This document shows, piece after piece, positions 1-9,850 of a stretch of 64,000 bases of DNA. This DNA comes from Kovacikia minuta CCNUW1 (GTDB lineage: Bacteria; Cyanobacteriota; Cyanobacteriia; Leptolyngbyales; Leptolyngbyaceae). How positions within the stretch are numbered: position 1 is the stretch's first letter; the number at the start of each line of letters is the position of its first letter. Under the pieces are notes generated by a model. That model worked only from the letters and a program-made list of their open reading frames with translations. It was not told where the DNA came from and did no database searches. The stretch is from the NCBI RefSeq assembly GCF_020091585.1, contig NZ_CP083582.1:2170001-2234000 (forward strand), given 5' to 3'. A program made the position numbers and the translations under genes.

Positions 1-1
1 C

Positions 2-190
2 TTTCCTAATCGCCTCTGTCAATATTTGTTTGAACTGAGCCAGAAATACAACCAGTTCTACGATCGCCTCCCGATCTTGCAAGCCGCAGAACCCATCCGC
101 ACCTCTCGCCTGGTACTCTGCGATCTCACTGCCAGAACCTTGAAACTAGGTTTATCTCTCCTGGGAATTCAGGTTTTAGAACGAATGTAA
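2..190 (+). CDS. argS: arginyl-tRNA synthetase, C-terminal end (5' part outside window)
   Basis: The frame from base 2 to the TAA at 188-190 encodes the last 62 residues of a class I arginyl-tRNA synthetase, which charges tRNA-Arg in the cytoplasm. The end reads ...[10 protein letters not shown]..., then [19 protein letters not shown] and finally GIQVLERM. This is the conserved end of the ArgS anticodon-binding (DALR) domain. The DALR-type motif is seen here as [12 protein letters not shown]. The rest of the gene lies upstream of the window, so the catalytic HIGH and KMSK motifs cannot be checked. The identification rests on recognising the tail only, but it is a distinctive tail. Confidence 0.9.
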   Translation, partial: FPNRLCQYLFELSQKYNQFYDRLPILQAAEPIRTSRLVLCDLTARTLKLGLSLLGIQVLERM

Positions 191-446
191 TTCTGTTTAG
201 AAGTGAAGAGGTGAGACTCAATTGGAAATAAGACCTGTATAGATGGATTGAGACAGCAAGCCAACGCCCACACAGGTGACGCTGCCACCAGCCCATCTTG
301 CGCAAAAGCTGCGATCTCGCTTCCCAAATACCGACTCTAGCCAGAGCTATCCTGTATAAGGGTGCTCTTGAGCGACTGCGAATAACCTTCCACAATAAAG
401 GCTTTCAATCAGCCCGCTCCAGGCGAATTGTTCTACTGCTGGCAAC

Positions 447-710
447 TCATGAGTAGAATCGCTCATAGTCATCATGGCTACCTATCCAAAACCACGTCAC
501 CGTATTACCTTCAAAGACTCCAAGAGCACGATAGCTACGTGTTATACGGACTGACCAAATTCCTTCCTCGCTGTTAATGCACTTGAAATGTAACGACGGA
601 TGAAATGGATTTTCTACCCAAAGCCGATACGCCTTCCGTGCTGCTTCTCTAATAGGATTGCTCAGTTGCCGATATTCAACCCAGAACGATGGCAGCGTTG
701 CAGACTTCAT
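447..710 (-). CDS. RelE/ParE-superfamily toxin
   Basis: This 87-residue protein has the size and pattern of a RelE/ParE-type toxin: a helical N-terminal half (NPIREAARKAYRLW), then beta strands with basic residues (GIWSVRITRSYRALG) and an end that reads WFWIGSHDDYERFYS. Family members either cleave mRNA on the ribosome or inhibit gyrase. The terminal HDDYER motif is typical of the RelE-like group. The ATG overlaps the stop of the upstream antitoxin gene by 4 bp, so the two are translationally coupled. It is probably inert while the partner protein binds it. Which branch (mRNase or gyrase poison) it belongs to cannot be told from the sequence alone. Confidence 0.8.
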   Translation of the reverse strand: MKSATLPSFWVEYRQLSNPIREAARKAYRLWVENPFHPSLHFKCINSEEGIWSVRITRSYRALGVFEGNTVTWFWIGSHDDYERFYS

Positions 711-937
711 AACTGCTCATAATCCATCGGAACCGACTGTCCCGCTGCAATTTCTTGTTTAGCGCGTCGGGCGGCTGCAACTAGACTGTTCTGTGTCCCT
801 TTAAAGGAGGAGTCCCATCGCGCTTCATCTTCCAAATCAGCAATAAATTCTCGAAGATGCTCTGCAACACGCTCTTGCAAACCATCAGGCAAAGATTCAA
901 TCATCTTAACGATCGTTGAAATAGTGGGCGAAGACAT
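707..937 (-). CDS. antitoxin partner of the RelE/ParE-type toxin
   Basis: A 76-residue acidic protein lies immediately upstream of the toxin gene and overlaps it by 4 bp. It starts MSSPTISTIVKMIESLPDGL and contains LQERVAEHLREFIADLEDE. This resembles short cyanobacterial antitoxins of this arrangement, with a helical N-terminal part and a charged C-terminal part (PMDYEQL) likely to wrap the toxin. No clear DNA-binding fold is visible, so autoregulation is only an inference from the family. The assignment depends mainly on size, composition and the coupled gene order. Confidence 0.75.
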   Translation of the reverse strand: MSSPTISTIVKMIESLPDGLQERVAEHLREFIADLEDEARWDSSFKGTQNSLVAAARRAKQEIAAGQSVPMDYEQL

Positions 938-976
938 AAATTACCTGAGAATAATTCAGTTAGAATTACCTTTATT

Positions 977-1276
977 TTATCGGTTAATCCCAGCCAGAGC
1001 GCTCTCACCTTTCGCTGGGTAGCAGCGATCGAGCTGCTGCTGCAATTCGGAGTTCGTGATCAGGATATTGCTCAACAAACGGATCGATTTCTCGTAGACG
1101 CTCTGGCAATGGTGGGTAATCCCCGCCGTAGCAATGGAATCGAAACCCCAACGCAACAGTTTCTGAACTTTTCTCCACTGCTCGTAGTCGCCACGTTTAG
1201 GGGCTTTGAATGCACGTTCCATCCGGTAGATCCTCAAACCGCACTCTGGACAAACGTGATCCTTTTCGTAGCTCAA
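977..1276 (-). CDS. hypothetical protein with N-terminal CPxCG zinc-ribbon motif
   Basis: A frame of 99 residues opens with HVCPECGLRIYRMERAFKAP, a CPxCG knuckle followed by a basic stretch. It continues with a helical segment (VQKLLRWGFDSIATAG). The first possible start is TTG at 1276; the frame stays open further upstream (a Cys at CQKSF), so the true start may lie a little upstream. The protein is not recognised. A single CxxC suggests a small metal-binding or nucleic-acid-binding protein, or the end of a decayed gene. It lies on the same strand as the toxin-antitoxin pair. Confidence is limited because a 78-residue frame exists on the opposite strand. Confidence 0.4.
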   Translation of the reverse strand: MSYEKDHVCPECGLRIYRMERAFKAPKRGDYEQWRKVQKLLRWGFDSIATAGITHHCQSVYEKSIRLLSNILITNSELQQQLDRCYPAKGESALAGINR

Positions 1277-1626
1277 CTTAAAACTTTTTTGACAGTTGAA
1301 TCAGGCATAAGCACCCAAATACGGATAAGAAAGTGCGGTGATTGAGAAACTGGTTTGATCTTTCGACTTCCGATATCTCGTCGAAGGTTCCAGCGAGGTT
1401 GTTTTAAGGAACTGGCTGCGCTATAGTGTTCCCACTGGGTAGCAGTTTATACCTGTTCCTTGGAACAACTCCCTCCAAGCTGAACGGTTGGGCGTGTAGC
1501 CTTATTTTAAGCGGTGACGGAAAATTTGTTTTTAGCAGTTTTATGCAAAATGTAACGATCGCTCCTCCCATTAATTGCATGAACATCAACGGGAGATTAC
1601 TTCAGTGGGCAGCCTTACTTTCTGGT
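1277..1626. other. 350-bp spacer with no supported gene
   Basis: The spacer between the CPxCG protein and mnmA holds only short overlapping frames on both strands (about 60-70 codons each) with no recognisable product. No hairpin or repeat stands out. Confidence 0.5.
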
Positions 1627-2682
1627 TCAAGTCTCTAATTCAATTACGCCACCGCCTAAAAGGGCTTCACCCTGATACCAGACCGCTGCCTGACCAGGGG
1701 TGATGCTGGATTGGGGTTCATCAAACACGATCCGCACTCGCGCATTTTCTAGCGGAATGATGGTGGCAGGGACAGCGGTGGAACGGTAGCGAATTTGTAC
1801 CTCGGCTTTAATGGGAGAAGTGGGTGCGGGAATGGAAACCCAGTTGATCCGTTGAACGGTACATTCCGGGGCGAGAGTAGCGGCACGATCGCCCACAATC
1901 ACCCGATTATTTTTTGCATCCAATTCCACCACATACAGCGGCTCACGGTGGGCAATGCCTAATCCCTTGCGCTGACCGATCGTGTAGTGATGCACCCCAT
2001 CATGCTGACCCAGCACATTACCAGCCTGATCCACAATGTCGCCCTTTTGGGGGGTGATGTACTTGTCTAAAAATGCTCGCATAGAGCCATTTGCCTCGAC
2101 CAGACAGAGATCCTGGCTTTCCGGCTTGTCGGCAGTGTGGAGAGCAAACTTCGCAGCAATCTGTCGCGTCTCAGTTTTTGGGGTTTCTCCCAGCGGAAAA
2201 ATGACCCGTGCTAAAACGTCCTGGGATAGGTCGTATAAGAAATAGGACTGGTCTTTTGTCCAGTCGATCGCCCGCAACAACTGATAGCGCCCTGTTGCTT
2301 CGTCATAGCGAGTCCGGGCGTAGTGCCCTGTGGCAATCTGGTCAATGCCCAACTCTGCATGGGCATACTTCAACATTGGACCAAACTTCACTGCTTTATT
2401 GCACTGGGAGCAGGGCAAGGGCGTAATTCCCGCACTATACCCACCCACTAAATAGTCAACAATATTCTCCTGGAACAAATCCCGACTATCGACAATGTGA
2501 TGGGGAACGCCCAACTGGTCACATAACTTGGCGGCATCCACCATTCCCTCAGAGCAGCACTGTCCCTTGCCCTTCATCAGCCACAGCGTCAACCCCACCA
2601 CTTCGTAACCCTGATGGTGCAAAATGGCTGCTGCTGTTGAACTATCGACTCCACCAGAGAGTCCCACCACAACTTTGTTCAT
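1627..2682 (-). CDS. mnmA: tRNA-specific 2-thiouridylase MnmA
   Basis: MnmA transfers sulfur to U34 of the wobble position in tRNA-Lys, -Glu and -Gln. The PP-loop ATP-binding motif SGGVDSS lies about ten residues from the start. The two catalytic cysteines of the family are visible: one in [14 protein letters not shown] (about residue 100) and one in ESQDLCLVE (about residue 200). The TGHYAR and GQRKGLG motifs are present, and the C-terminal beta-barrel ends with [11 protein letters not shown]. The start is placed at the ATG at 2682 ([11 protein letters not shown]), preceded by AGG about 5 bases upstream; a TTG three codons earlier is less likely. Length (351 residues) matches bacterial MnmA. 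It appears monocistronic. Confidence 0.97.
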   Translation of the reverse strand: MNKVVVGLSGGVDSSTAAAILHHQGYEVVGLTLWLMKGKGQCCSEGMVDAAKLCDQLGVPHHIVDSRDLFQENIVDYLVGGYSAGITPLPCSQCNKAVKFGPMLKYAHAELGIDQIATGHYARTRYDEATGRYQLLRAIDWTKDQSYFLYDLSQDVLARVIFPLGETPKTETRQIAAKFALHTADKPESQDLCLVEANGSMRAFLDKYITPQKGDIVDQAGNVLGQHDGVHHYTIGQRKGLGIAHREPLYVVELDAKNNRVIVGDRAATLAPECTVQRINWVSIPAPTSPIKAEVQIRYRSTAVPATIIPLENARVRIVFDEPQSSITPGQAAVWYQGEALLGGGVIELET

Positions 2683-2691
2683 CACCTGCAA

Positions 2692-2942
2692 GACTGAAAG
2701 GGAATACTTCTATAGGCTAGCGGAAAAAGGTAAGGAGTGAAGTGTGAGGTGTCAGGGGTCAGCTATTAGTAACCAGTTGCCAGTCGCCAGCCACCTATTA
2801 CCCGTTAGCCAAATTACAGCGGTTTTTAGATCAGTAAGCTACGGTCTTGTGAAATGGGGTGTGGGGTGTGGGTAATCCAAATGAAACTGGCTGTAAAAAT
2901 CAAACTTAAAATTTAAAACTCAAAGCTTTTACTCCTTACTCC
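2692..2942. repeat. spacer with short cyanobacterial simple repeats
   Basis: The spacer upstream of mnmA contains fragments of repeat families that recur in this window: gtgaggtgtcaggggtcag, ggtgtggggtgtgggt and aacttaaaatttaaaactc. No coding frame is supported. Confidence 0.5.
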
Positions 2943-3356
2943 TCACCCCTTGCCTCTGCTGAAAAATGGTTTGTTGGAACTGAGACAGCGTTGTAAGTCT
3001 TTAGGAATGGGGAGGTTGGCTTGTTCTTTCTGGCGATCGCGGCTTCCCTTAACCATTTGACTGGGTGATCCCCAAAGGATGGTGTTGCTGTTTCGTTGAG
3101 AAATTACCATGCCGGGGAATCCATTGACCTGGTAAAGCCCTGGACGGTTGCGATCGGGACGCACAGACGCAAACGTTGTTTCATTCCGGGAAACCGTGGC
3201 TAAGCAAAACCGTTGCCCCATGCGAACAATTTGAACATGGCTGGAAGCACCCGTTGCATAAATGCCAGGAGAAAGGCGGGCGGGTTGCGAAGGGGCAAAC
3301 AGATGAGCCACGATCGACGTAATCAGGGTGAATCGAGAGCCGACAAGCGCAAGCAT
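2943..3356 (-). CDS. hypothetical secreted protein
   Basis: This 137-residue protein begins with a hydrophobic stretch (MLALVGSRFTLITSIVAHLF) that could act as an uncleaved or weak signal. A region follows in which about 60 residues look like a compact beta domain (GIYATGASSHVQIVRMGQRFCLATVSRN, with RNRPGLYQVNGFPGMVI). The C-terminal 35 residues are basic. The family is not recognised. A separate frame overlaps its 5' part on the same strand but has no supporting features. The gene precedes dnaK3 divergently. Confidence 0.55.
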   Translation of the reverse strand: MLALVGSRFTLITSIVAHLFAPSQPARLSPGIYATGASSHVQIVRMGQRFCLATVSRNETTFASVRPDRNRPGLYQVNGFPGMVISQRNSNTILWGSPSQMVKGSRDRQKEQANLPIPKDLQRCLSSNKPFFSRGKG

Positions 3357-3726
3357 GGTTCAAATTTTTTGTAGTGATGAGCAGAAAATGGGCAATCTGA
3401 ACCTGAGGTGAAGAACAATGTGGGAGCCTTCTGTTTGGCAGAAGAGGCACCTACACTACGAATCAGACTTCTTAAATCCTGTGAGATTGCTGATAAAGCA
3501 ATCCTAATCCGGATTGCGTCCATCTTCCTTTCAGGGGAAGCAACGTTTACAACTATTTCACCCGCTATTTAGGACTGCTATAGTTGCAAACATTCAGGTT
3601 GACAAAGAGTAGAATCACTGTTCATCGTGCAGATTCCGGTTTGACCGGGGATACTTCATTTGGCGCGATACAATATGTTCAGCAAAAGGCGGATTGCTGC
3701 GGCAGCAAACGGGAGAACAGAGACGC

Positions 3727-6096
3727 ATGGGAAAGGTAGTCGGCATTGACCTGGGAACAACGAACTCAGTGGTCGCTGTTATGGAGGGAGGCAAACCCAT
3801 TGTCATTGCGAGTGCTGAAGGAATGCGGACCACTCCCTCGGTCGTTGGGTTTAGTAAAGAGGGAGAGCGTCTGGTTGGTCAGATGGCGCGGCGGCAGGCA
3901 GTCCTTGATCCACAGAATACGTTTTATGCGGTTAAACGCTTTATCGGTCGCAAATATGCAGAATTAACCACCGAGTCCAAGCGAGTTCCCTACACCATTC
4001 GCAAGGATGACAGCGGCAATATTAAACTCAAGTGCCCTCGGTTGGAGAGGGATTTTGCCCCCGAAGAAGTTGCAGCCATGATTTTGAAGAAGCTGACCGA
4101 TGAGGCCAGCCGCTACCTGGGGGAACCTGTGACCGCAGCGGTCATTACCGTCCCTGCCTATTTCAACGATTCCCAACGGCAGGCAACCCGTGATGCGGGG
4201 CGGATTGCGGGGCTGGAGGTGAAGCGAATTCTGAATGAACCGACGGCTGCTTCCCTGGCCTATGGGTTAGACCGCAGGGAGAGCCAAACGATTCTGGTCT
4301 TTGACCTGGGGGGTGGCACCTTTGATGTGTCTATCTTGGAAGTGGGAGACGGGGTATTTGAGGTCAAAGCGACCAGTGGGGATACGCAACTGGGTGGAAA
4401 TGACTTTGACAAGAAGATTGTAGATTGGTTGGCAGAACAGTTTTTAGAAACGGAAGGAGTGGATTTGAGGCGCGATCGGCAGGCACTCCAGCGGCTCACG
4501 GAAGCGGCTGAAAAAGCCAAGATCGAGCTTTCTGGTGTGACGGTTACCGATATCAATCTGCCGTTCATTACCGCCACAGACGAAGGTCCCAAGCACCTGG
4601 AAACGCGGCTTACCCGCTTCCAATTTGAGGGGATGTGTGGGGATCTGATTAGTCGCCTGCGTGCCCCGGTAAAACAGGCATTGAGGGATTCGGGGCTAAG
4701 CCCCGTCCAGATTGATGAAGTGGTGCTGGTTGGCGGCGGCACCCGGATGCCCTTTGTGCAGCAACTGGTCAGAAGCTTCATCGATCGAGAACCCAACCAG
4801 AACGTCAATCCAGATGAGGTTGTGGCGGTAGGAGCCGCCATTCAAGCGGGGATTTTGGGGGGTGAGGTCAAAGATATTCTCCTGCTGGATGTTACCCCCC
4901 TATCTCTGGGATTGGAAACGATCGGCGGTGTGATGAAGAAGCTGATTCCACGCAATACTACAATTCCGGTACGGCGCTCCGATATCTTTTCTACGGGTGA
5001 AGATAACCAAACTCTGGTGGAAGTGCATGTTCTCCAGGGGGAAAGGGATATGGCGGTGGGGAATAAATCCCTGGGGCGGTTTAAACTCACGGGAATTCCC
5101 CCTGCACCCAGGGGGATTCCTCAGATTCAGGTGTCTTTAGATATAGATGCCAACGGGATTTTGCAAGTGACCGCGATGGAACGAACTACCGGACGAGAGC
5201 AGAGCATCACGATTCAGGGTGCTTCTACCCTCAGCGAGGAAGAGGTGCAGCGGATGATGCGGGAAGCAGCGGAGTATGCTGCCAGCGATCGGCTCAAAAA
5301 AGAAAAGGTAGAAAAACGCAACAATTCTGAAGCGCTTGCCTTTAAAGCAGAGCGCCAACTGCGAGAAGCGACGCTAGACTTTGGCATGCAGTTTGTTAGC
5401 AGCCATAGAATTCGGATTGAGCGGGCGGTGCAGCAACTCCGCGAGGCACTTGCCAAAAACGACGATCGCGGGATTGATCAGTATCAGGCAGATTTGCAAG
5501 ATGCCCTCTATGACCTAACCCGTGACATCTATCAGCGCAATAAGGAAGAGGAAGAGGAAGACAGCTTGTTTGGGGCAATCAAAAGCTTCTTTACTGACGA
5601 TGATGATGACGACTATTATTACCGGGATGAGCGGTATGACTATGGCAACTCCTATGGGGGACGAAACCCTGGGAGCGATCGCTATTCTGGACGGGACTAT
5701 GGGAATCAGTATGGCGGAGGACGCGCCTACGGGAATGACTGGTCGGGTGGACGGGATTCTGGTAACCGATATAGTGGCTTAGATTCTGGCAGCCGTTATG
5801 ATCGGTCAGATTCCGGTAACCGCTACGATAGATCAGACTCCGCCGATCGCTATGCCGATGGTCCCCGGTATGATGGTGAACGGAATCGCGATAATTCTTA
5901 CCCGGATAGCCGTTCTTCCTATCCGGACAGTCGTTCTTCCTATCCGGACAGTCGCTCCTACCAGGACGGACGCCCCGCCTACGATGCCCGCTCGGATAAC
6001 CGCGATCGCGGCGATCGTCGTTCTTCTCGCCCCGCCCGTAACCCCCGCCCCAACTTAAACCAGGACAATTGGGATGATGATGATGATTGGCTCTAA
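3727..6096 (+). CDS. dnaK3: Hsp70 chaperone, DnaK3-like, with long Arg/Asp/Tyr-rich tail
   Basis: DnaK is an ATP-driven chaperone that works with DnaJ and GrpE. The ATPase domain carries [13 protein letters not shown] near the N terminus, [13 protein letters not shown] and the VGGGTRMP motif; the substrate-binding domain includes [16 protein letters not shown]. The gene encodes 789 residues, well beyond the usual 610-640. From about residue 620 the extension is acidic (EEEEEDS, DDDDDD) and then rich in Arg, Tyr, Asp, Ser and Gly with repeats such as YPDSRSS, ending DDDDDWL. The start is the ATG at 3727, with GGGAG at 3711-3715; an upstream ATG at 3694 would add 11 residues outside the conserved start. 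Pairing with the dnaJ gene 90 bp downstream matches cyanobacterial dnaK3-dnaJ, whose DnaK3 is known to associate with thylakoid membranes. The membrane role here is inferred. Confidence 0.95.
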   Translation: MGKVVGIDLGTTNSVVAVMEGGKPIVIASAEGMRTTPSVVGFSKEGERLVGQMARRQAVLDPQNTFYAVKRFIGRKYAELTTESKRVPYTIRKDDSGNIKLKCPRLERDFAPEEVAAMILKKLTDEASRYLGEPVTAAVITVPAYFNDSQRQATRDAGRIAGLEVKRILNEPTAASLAYGLDRRESQTILVFDLGGGTFDVSILEVGDGVFEVKATSGDTQLGGNDFDKKIVDWLAEQFLETEGVDLRRDRQALQRLTEAAEKAKIELSGVTVTDINLPFITATDEGPKHLETRLTRFQFEGMCGDLISRLRAPVKQALRDSGLSPVQIDEVVLVGGGTRMPFVQQLVRSFIDREPNQNVNPDEVVAVGAAIQAGILGGEVKDILLLDVTPLSLGLETIGGVMKKLIPRNTTIPVRRSDIFSTGEDNQTLVEVHVLQGERDMAVGNKSLGRFKLTGIPPAPRGIPQIQVSLDIDANGILQVTAMERTTGREQSITIQGASTLSEEEVQRMMREAAEYAASDRLKKEKVEKRNNSEALAFKAERQLREATLDFGMQFVSSHRIRIERAVQQLREALAKNDDRGIDQYQADLQDALYDLTRDIYQRNKEEEEEDSLFGAIKSFFTDDDDDDYYYRDERYDYGNSYGGRNPGSDRYSGRDYGNQYGGGRAYGNDWSGGRDSGNRYSGLDSGSRYDRSDSGNRYDRSDSADRYADGPRYDGERNRDNSYPDSRSSYPDSRSSYPDSRSYQDGRPAYDARSDNRDRGDRRSSRPARNPRPNLNQDNWDDDDDWL

Positions 6097-6105
6097 CGCA
6101 GTTAT

Positions 6106-6175
6106 GAGTTTTAAGTTTTGAGTTTTAAGTTGGGTACACTCATGACTTAAAACTTAGAACTTAAAACTCAAAACT
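6106..6175. repeat. AT-rich inverted repeat between dnaK3 and dnaJ
   Basis: The left arm (gagttttaagttttgag...) and right arm (...cttaaaactcaaaact) are complementary and can form a long AT-rich hairpin. It is built from the same 'ttttaagttttgag' unit found near 13.9 kb and 21.6 kb. It could attenuate read-through from dnaK3 into dnaJ, but it lacks a GC stem and U-run, so terminator function is not claimed. Confidence 0.6.
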
Positions 6176-6185
6176 ATTCACTTCT

Positions 6186-7172
6186 ATGCAGAATTTTCGG
6201 AACTATTACGACATACTGGGGGTTGCCAGAGATGCGACGGTTGATGAGATCAAGAAATCTTTTCGACGGCTGGCTCGGCAATACCATCCTGACTTGAATC
6301 CTGGCAACAAGCAGGCAGAAGAGAAGTTCAAGGATATCAATGAAGCGTATGAGGTTCTTTCTGATCCAACCAAACGCTCCCAGTATGATCAGTTTGGCAA
6401 GTTCTGGCAACAGCGAGGCTTTCAAACGGGACAGGCAGCACGGGCAGCGGCACGCGCCTGGAATGGTCGAGGGAGCGATCGGACAGCCACCGGAGACGTT
6501 GACTTCAGTGAGTTTCCCGACTTTAACAGTTTTGTCGATCAACTGCTCAATCGGCGCACCAGCCTCAGTGGGGGGGGTAGCCCTGGAGCCAGTTCTGTCC
6601 AACGAGACTCCTTCCGTCCTGGGACAACCAAGACGACCTACACGGTACCCCGCGCGAGTCGCCGGGATGCGGAAGCCCGTATAAGTGTCCCTTTGGAAAA
6701 AGCCTACCTGGGTGGACGGGAGCGGATTCGCCTGGAAGATGGGCGATCGCTGGAGGTCAATATGCCACCTGGAATGGTGAGTGGTCAGCGCATTCGCCTG
6801 AAGGGGCAGGGCGTTGCCGGGGGCGATTTGTACTTCAAAATTGATGTCGTTCCCCATCCTTTTTTTAAGCTGGAAGGTTCGGATATTTTCTGTAAGTTGC
6901 CCATTACTCCCAGCGAGGCTGTGCTGGGTGGGCAGATCGAAGTTCCAACGTTGGATGGTTTCGTCAAAATGACCATTCCTCCGGGGGTTCGCTCCGGGCA
7001 ACGGTTGCGGCTGGCAGATAAGGGCTACCCCACTACTAACGATGATCGCGGCGACCAGATTGTCGAAATTCAACTGACCGTTCCTCGTGACCCCAGTCCC
7101 CAGGAACGGGAACTCTACGAAAAACTCCGCCAACTGGAAACCTTCAACCCCCGTGCTGATTTGCCTGTTTAA
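6186..7172 (+). CDS. dnaJ: J-domain co-chaperone, CbpA-type DnaJ without zinc fingers
   Basis: This 328-residue protein starts with a J domain: [20 protein letters not shown], then [10 protein letters not shown] with the essential HPD motif, and [15 protein letters not shown] Gly/Arg/Ala-rich linker spans about residues 78-160. The C-terminal part has the two beta-rich peptide-binding domains of type II J proteins ([64 protein letters not shown]). There is no CxxCxGxG cysteine-rich domain. It stimulates the ATPase of DnaK and delivers substrates. Linkage with the tailed dnaK suggests a dedicated DnaK3 partner (DnaJ3 in other cyanobacteria). Confidence 0.93.
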   Translation: MQNFRNYYDILGVARDATVDEIKKSFRRLARQYHPDLNPGNKQAEEKFKDINEAYEVLSDPTKRSQYDQFGKFWQQRGFQTGQAARAAARAWNGRGSDRTATGDVDFSEFPDFNSFVDQLLNRRTSLSGGGSPGASSVQRDSFRPGTTKTTYTVPRASRRDAEARISVPLEKAYLGGRERIRLEDGRSLEVNMPPGMVSGQRIRLKGQGVAGGDLYFKIDVVPHPFFKLEGSDIFCKLPITPSEAVLGGQIEVPTLDGFVKMTIPPGVRSGQRLRLADKGYPTTNDDRGDQIVEIQLTVPRDPSPQERELYEKLRQLETFNPRADLPV

Positions 7173-7240
7173 ACGGGGTTTGCCGCGACTGCGATCGTAT
7201 AGGATTGCAAATTAAACAATATCGGGCATTTCATTCATCA

Positions 7241-7304
7241 GGGCTTAGCCTTTGGCAGAGATGCTTTCGGTGATGGCAAAAGTTTCTGCCCGAAGGCTAA
7301 GCCC
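7241..7304. repeat. 64-bp inverted repeat downstream of dnaJ
   Basis: The arms gggcttagcctttggcaga (7241-7259) and tctgcccgaaggctaagccc (7285-7304) are nearly perfect complements around a loop of about 25 bases. It lies 68 bp after the dnaJ stop and before the convergent nth-like gene. It may act as a bidirectional transcript end or be a dispersed palindromic repeat; there is no clear U-run. Confidence 0.65.
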
Positions 7305-7460
7305 CTACAAATTACTGATTTTATTTTGTGCTTGTTCCTGGTTGGCTTACTTCTGCACCTACAGTAGTTACAGCGATTCTCAAATCAATAAGCCACAACT
7401 CGTGAATCGGGGTGTAGGGTGTGGGGTGTGGTGAATGCAAATGAAACCGGCTATAAATTG

Positions 7461-8309
7461 CTACCCCGACTCAGCCAGTCGATTTTGCCCAAATGGGCAG
7501 AGGTCGAGAACCGCGCAGCGCTGGCAGTCCGGTTTAGCAAAGTAGCAGCACCGTTGCCCATGCAACATGAGTACCTCATGGTTGTCGTAAATTTGTTGGG
7601 CATTCCAGGCTTCGGGAAGTTGGGCTTCCAGCAGGGCATGGGCGGGACCAACCGCAGTTTTGGCTGGAATTAACCCTAACCGGATGGCAACTCGATGGTG
7701 GTGGCTATCTACGGGCAGGGCACGGCGGCGCAGTTGGCTGAAGCAGAGGACGGCGGCGCTGGTTTTGGGACCGACACCCGGAAGGGATTCTAACCATTTC
7801 CGCGCTTCTGAAATGGAAAGATCCGCCAGGAAATCCAGGTTAAGTTCTCCCCGTTGTTCTGTAATTAACCGCAGCACTTGTTTTAGACAGGGCGCTTTTG
7901 TTTCAGGGAAGGTACAGGGTGCGATCGCCTGTTGCACGTCTTCTACGGGTGCATCCCGTACTACCTCCCAGGTGGGAAATAGGGCACGCAATTGATTGTA
8001 TGCTTTACCCGAATCCCGATTTTTTGTGCGGTGGGATAGCAGGGACGAAACCAGTTCGCTTAACGGATCTAGATTGTGAAAATAGGGAATGGGACAACCA
8101 TATTCAGTACAAAGGTGATCGTGAACCAGAATTGCTTTGTGCTGAAGTTCGTTAGATACAACCTGATTGCGAAACAGACGACCAGAACTCACAATAGTTT
8201 GAACCTGCACGACAGATCTAAGAGGATGCTTTAAGGGTAGCGATTGTCTAAGGTAAGGACAAAGTATTCGGCGAACGATCCCTCGAAAGTAGCAGAAACC
8301 ATTGCCCAA
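7461..8309 (-). CDS. endonuclease III-like DNA glycosylase (HhH-GPD, [4Fe-4S])
   Basis: The protein has the endonuclease III fold. The helix-hairpin-helix reads LESLPGVGPKTSAAVL, with the lysine expected to form the Schiff base, followed by the catalytic aspartate in LPVDSHHHRV. The C-terminal iron-sulfur loop reads CCYFAKPDCQRCAVLDLC, matching the Cys-x6-Cys-x2-Cys-x5-Cys spacing. It excises oxidised pyrimidines in base excision repair. The conserved region begins around ILVHDHLCTEYGCPIPYF, about 60 residues in, and the first 45-50 residues look unrelated. The real start is therefore probably a downstream GTG (one lies at 8210) rather than the codon at 8309. It belongs to the subgroup of Nth-like proteins common in cyanobacteria rather than to E. 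coli-type Nth itself. Confidence 0.85.
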   Translation of the reverse strand: MGNGFCYFRGIVRRILCPYLRQSLPLKHPLRSVVQVQTIVSSGRLFRNQVVSNELQHKAILVHDHLCTEYGCPIPYFHNLDPLSELVSSLLSHRTKNRDSGKAYNQLRALFPTWEVVRDAPVEDVQQAIAPCTFPETKAPCLKQVLRLITEQRGELNLDFLADLSISEARKWLESLPGVGPKTSAAVLCFSQLRRRALPVDSHHHRVAIRLGLIPAKTAVGPAHALLEAQLPEAWNAQQIYDNHEVLMLHGQRCCYFAKPDCQRCAVLDLCPFGQNRLAESG

Positions 8310-8566
8310 ATGCTTTGCCCCTTGTGTGTAGGGCAGCTTTCAGCAACAGTAATGAAAGTTGGGTCAGGTCAAGTGCACTCTGGTATGCCCCTAAGGCTAG
8401 CCAAGCCTGGATGTAGATTAGACGCTTTTGCTGACCCTAAGCCCGCTCCAGCCGCTCACCACACTGAACAGTATCATAGGGCTGCCCCTGCAGTGGACAT
8501 GACCCTGGACTGACAAGGAAAGTGGGTTCTGAGGCTGTAAACCCTGGATGGATTGAAGGAGCCTTT

Positions 8567-9601
8567 ATGTCATCGTCGTCCCCTGTCGTTGATGCTGTAT
8601 TGGGTTTAGACATTGGCAAAACACGGATTCATGGGGTGTTGCTCTGTGGCACCCAAGCGCTTCGACGCAAAGCGGTCGCCAACACAGTTGCTGGGCACCA
8701 AGAATTGCTCGCTTGGTTGAGCCAGCAACGCTTTACCCAGTTACATGCCTGTCTCGAAGCCACCAGCACCTATGGGCATGCCATCGCCAAGCAGTTGCAT
8801 CACGCCGGGTATGGCGTGACGATTGCCAATCCCCAAGCGGTCCATGCTTATGCCCAGAGTCGCTTGAGTCGCACCAAGACCGATGCGGCTGATGCTCGCT
8901 TAATTGCCGAATACTGCCGTGACCTGAAGCCTGAGCTTTGGCAACCACCGGCCCCTGAGGTGGAAGTGTTGCAAAATCTGATGCGACGGGTGCAGGCCCT
9001 CGAGCAGATGATTGGACAGGAAACCAATCGCCTCGAAACGGCTCCCCCTGAGTTGGTAAGCGAGATTAATACTCACATCACCTTTATGGAAGACCAACTC
9101 AAAGCCTTGCGAGACAAGATTCGAACCCATATCGACCAATTCCCCGGTCTCAAACGGCAACACGAATTGCTCGATTCGATTCCTGGTATTGGTCCTCACA
9201 CCGCGGCCCTGATTCTCGCAGAAATCGGCAGTTGGCAGCACTTTGCTTCGGCTCGGCAGTTGGCGGCTTACGCCGGACTCACGCCCCAGGAAAAAACCTC
9301 TGGCACATCGATGCACGGCAAGCCCAGGCTGTGCAAACTTGGTAATGCCCGCTTACGCAAAGCCCTGTTTCTCCCAGCCCTGTGCCTTTTACGCTGGAGC
9401 AAGCCGATTCAAGCTTGGCGCGCACAACTCCTCCAGCGCCACAAAACTAAGCGTCAAGTCGTCGGGGCCGTGATGCATAAGCTGATTCGCTGGATTTACG
9501 GGTTCTGCACGCCAATAAACCTTTTGACGCCCAGGTCTGCTTCCCGACCTCATCGACTTGACACCTGCAACTTTGCACAGTATCTACAATTGAACGATTG
9601 A
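8567..9601 (+). CDS. IS110-family transposase
   Basis: This 344-residue protein has the two parts of IS110 transposases. The N-terminal DEDD RuvC-like domain reads VLGLDIGKTRIHGVLL, CLEATSTYG and KTDAADARLIAEY. The C-terminal transposase_20 domain reads LLDSIPGIGPHTAALILAEIG, AAYAGLTPQEKTSG and GNARLRKALF. The start at the ATG at 8567 has AAGGA about 8 bases upstream; a start 15 codons earlier would precede the conserved region. IS110 elements lack terminal inverted repeats, so the element ends cannot be fixed by eye; the flanks at 8310-8566 and 9602-9700 probably belong to it. It appears intact. Confidence 0.92.
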   Translation: MSSSSPVVDAVLGLDIGKTRIHGVLLCGTQALRRKAVANTVAGHQELLAWLSQQRFTQLHACLEATSTYGHAIAKQLHHAGYGVTIANPQAVHAYAQSRLSRTKTDAADARLIAEYCRDLKPELWQPPAPEVEVLQNLMRRVQALEQMIGQETNRLETAPPELVSEINTHITFMEDQLKALRDKIRTHIDQFPGLKRQHELLDSIPGIGPHTAALILAEIGSWQHFASARQLAAYAGLTPQEKTSGTSMHGKPRLCKLGNARLRKALFLPALCLLRWSKPIQAWRAQLLQRHKTKRQVVGAVMHKLIRWIYGFCTPINLLTPRSASRPHRLDTCNFAQYLQLND

Positions 9602-9850
9602 AATGGCGCTATATTGTCATTCTCCTTCTGCCTTCTGCCCTCTGCCTTTTGCTAGAAAATACGTTGGGTTGCCTTGTGGTTGACCCGGCTTTTTCAGGAA
9701 CTCGCTCTGTTGCCCTTACGTCTTAAAGCCTACGATCGCCCAGTAGGTAAGTAGGTAACGCCTGTTGCACCGGGTGATGCATGTTTCTGTTTTCAACAAA
9801 AGGTAAGAACAGTAAACTAATTAGCGTGGTGTACTATCGGGAGGATTATT

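Noticed and set aside
126-395. 89-codon minus-strand frame overlapping the end of argS
   Set aside because: It overlaps a recognised gene and has no family features.
1404-1638. Two overlapping short frames on opposite strands
   Set aside because: Neither has a recognisable product or a good ribosome-binding site.
7419-7673. Plus-strand frames within the endonuclease III-like gene
   Set aside because: They are antisense to a gene with clear catalytic and iron-sulfur motifs.
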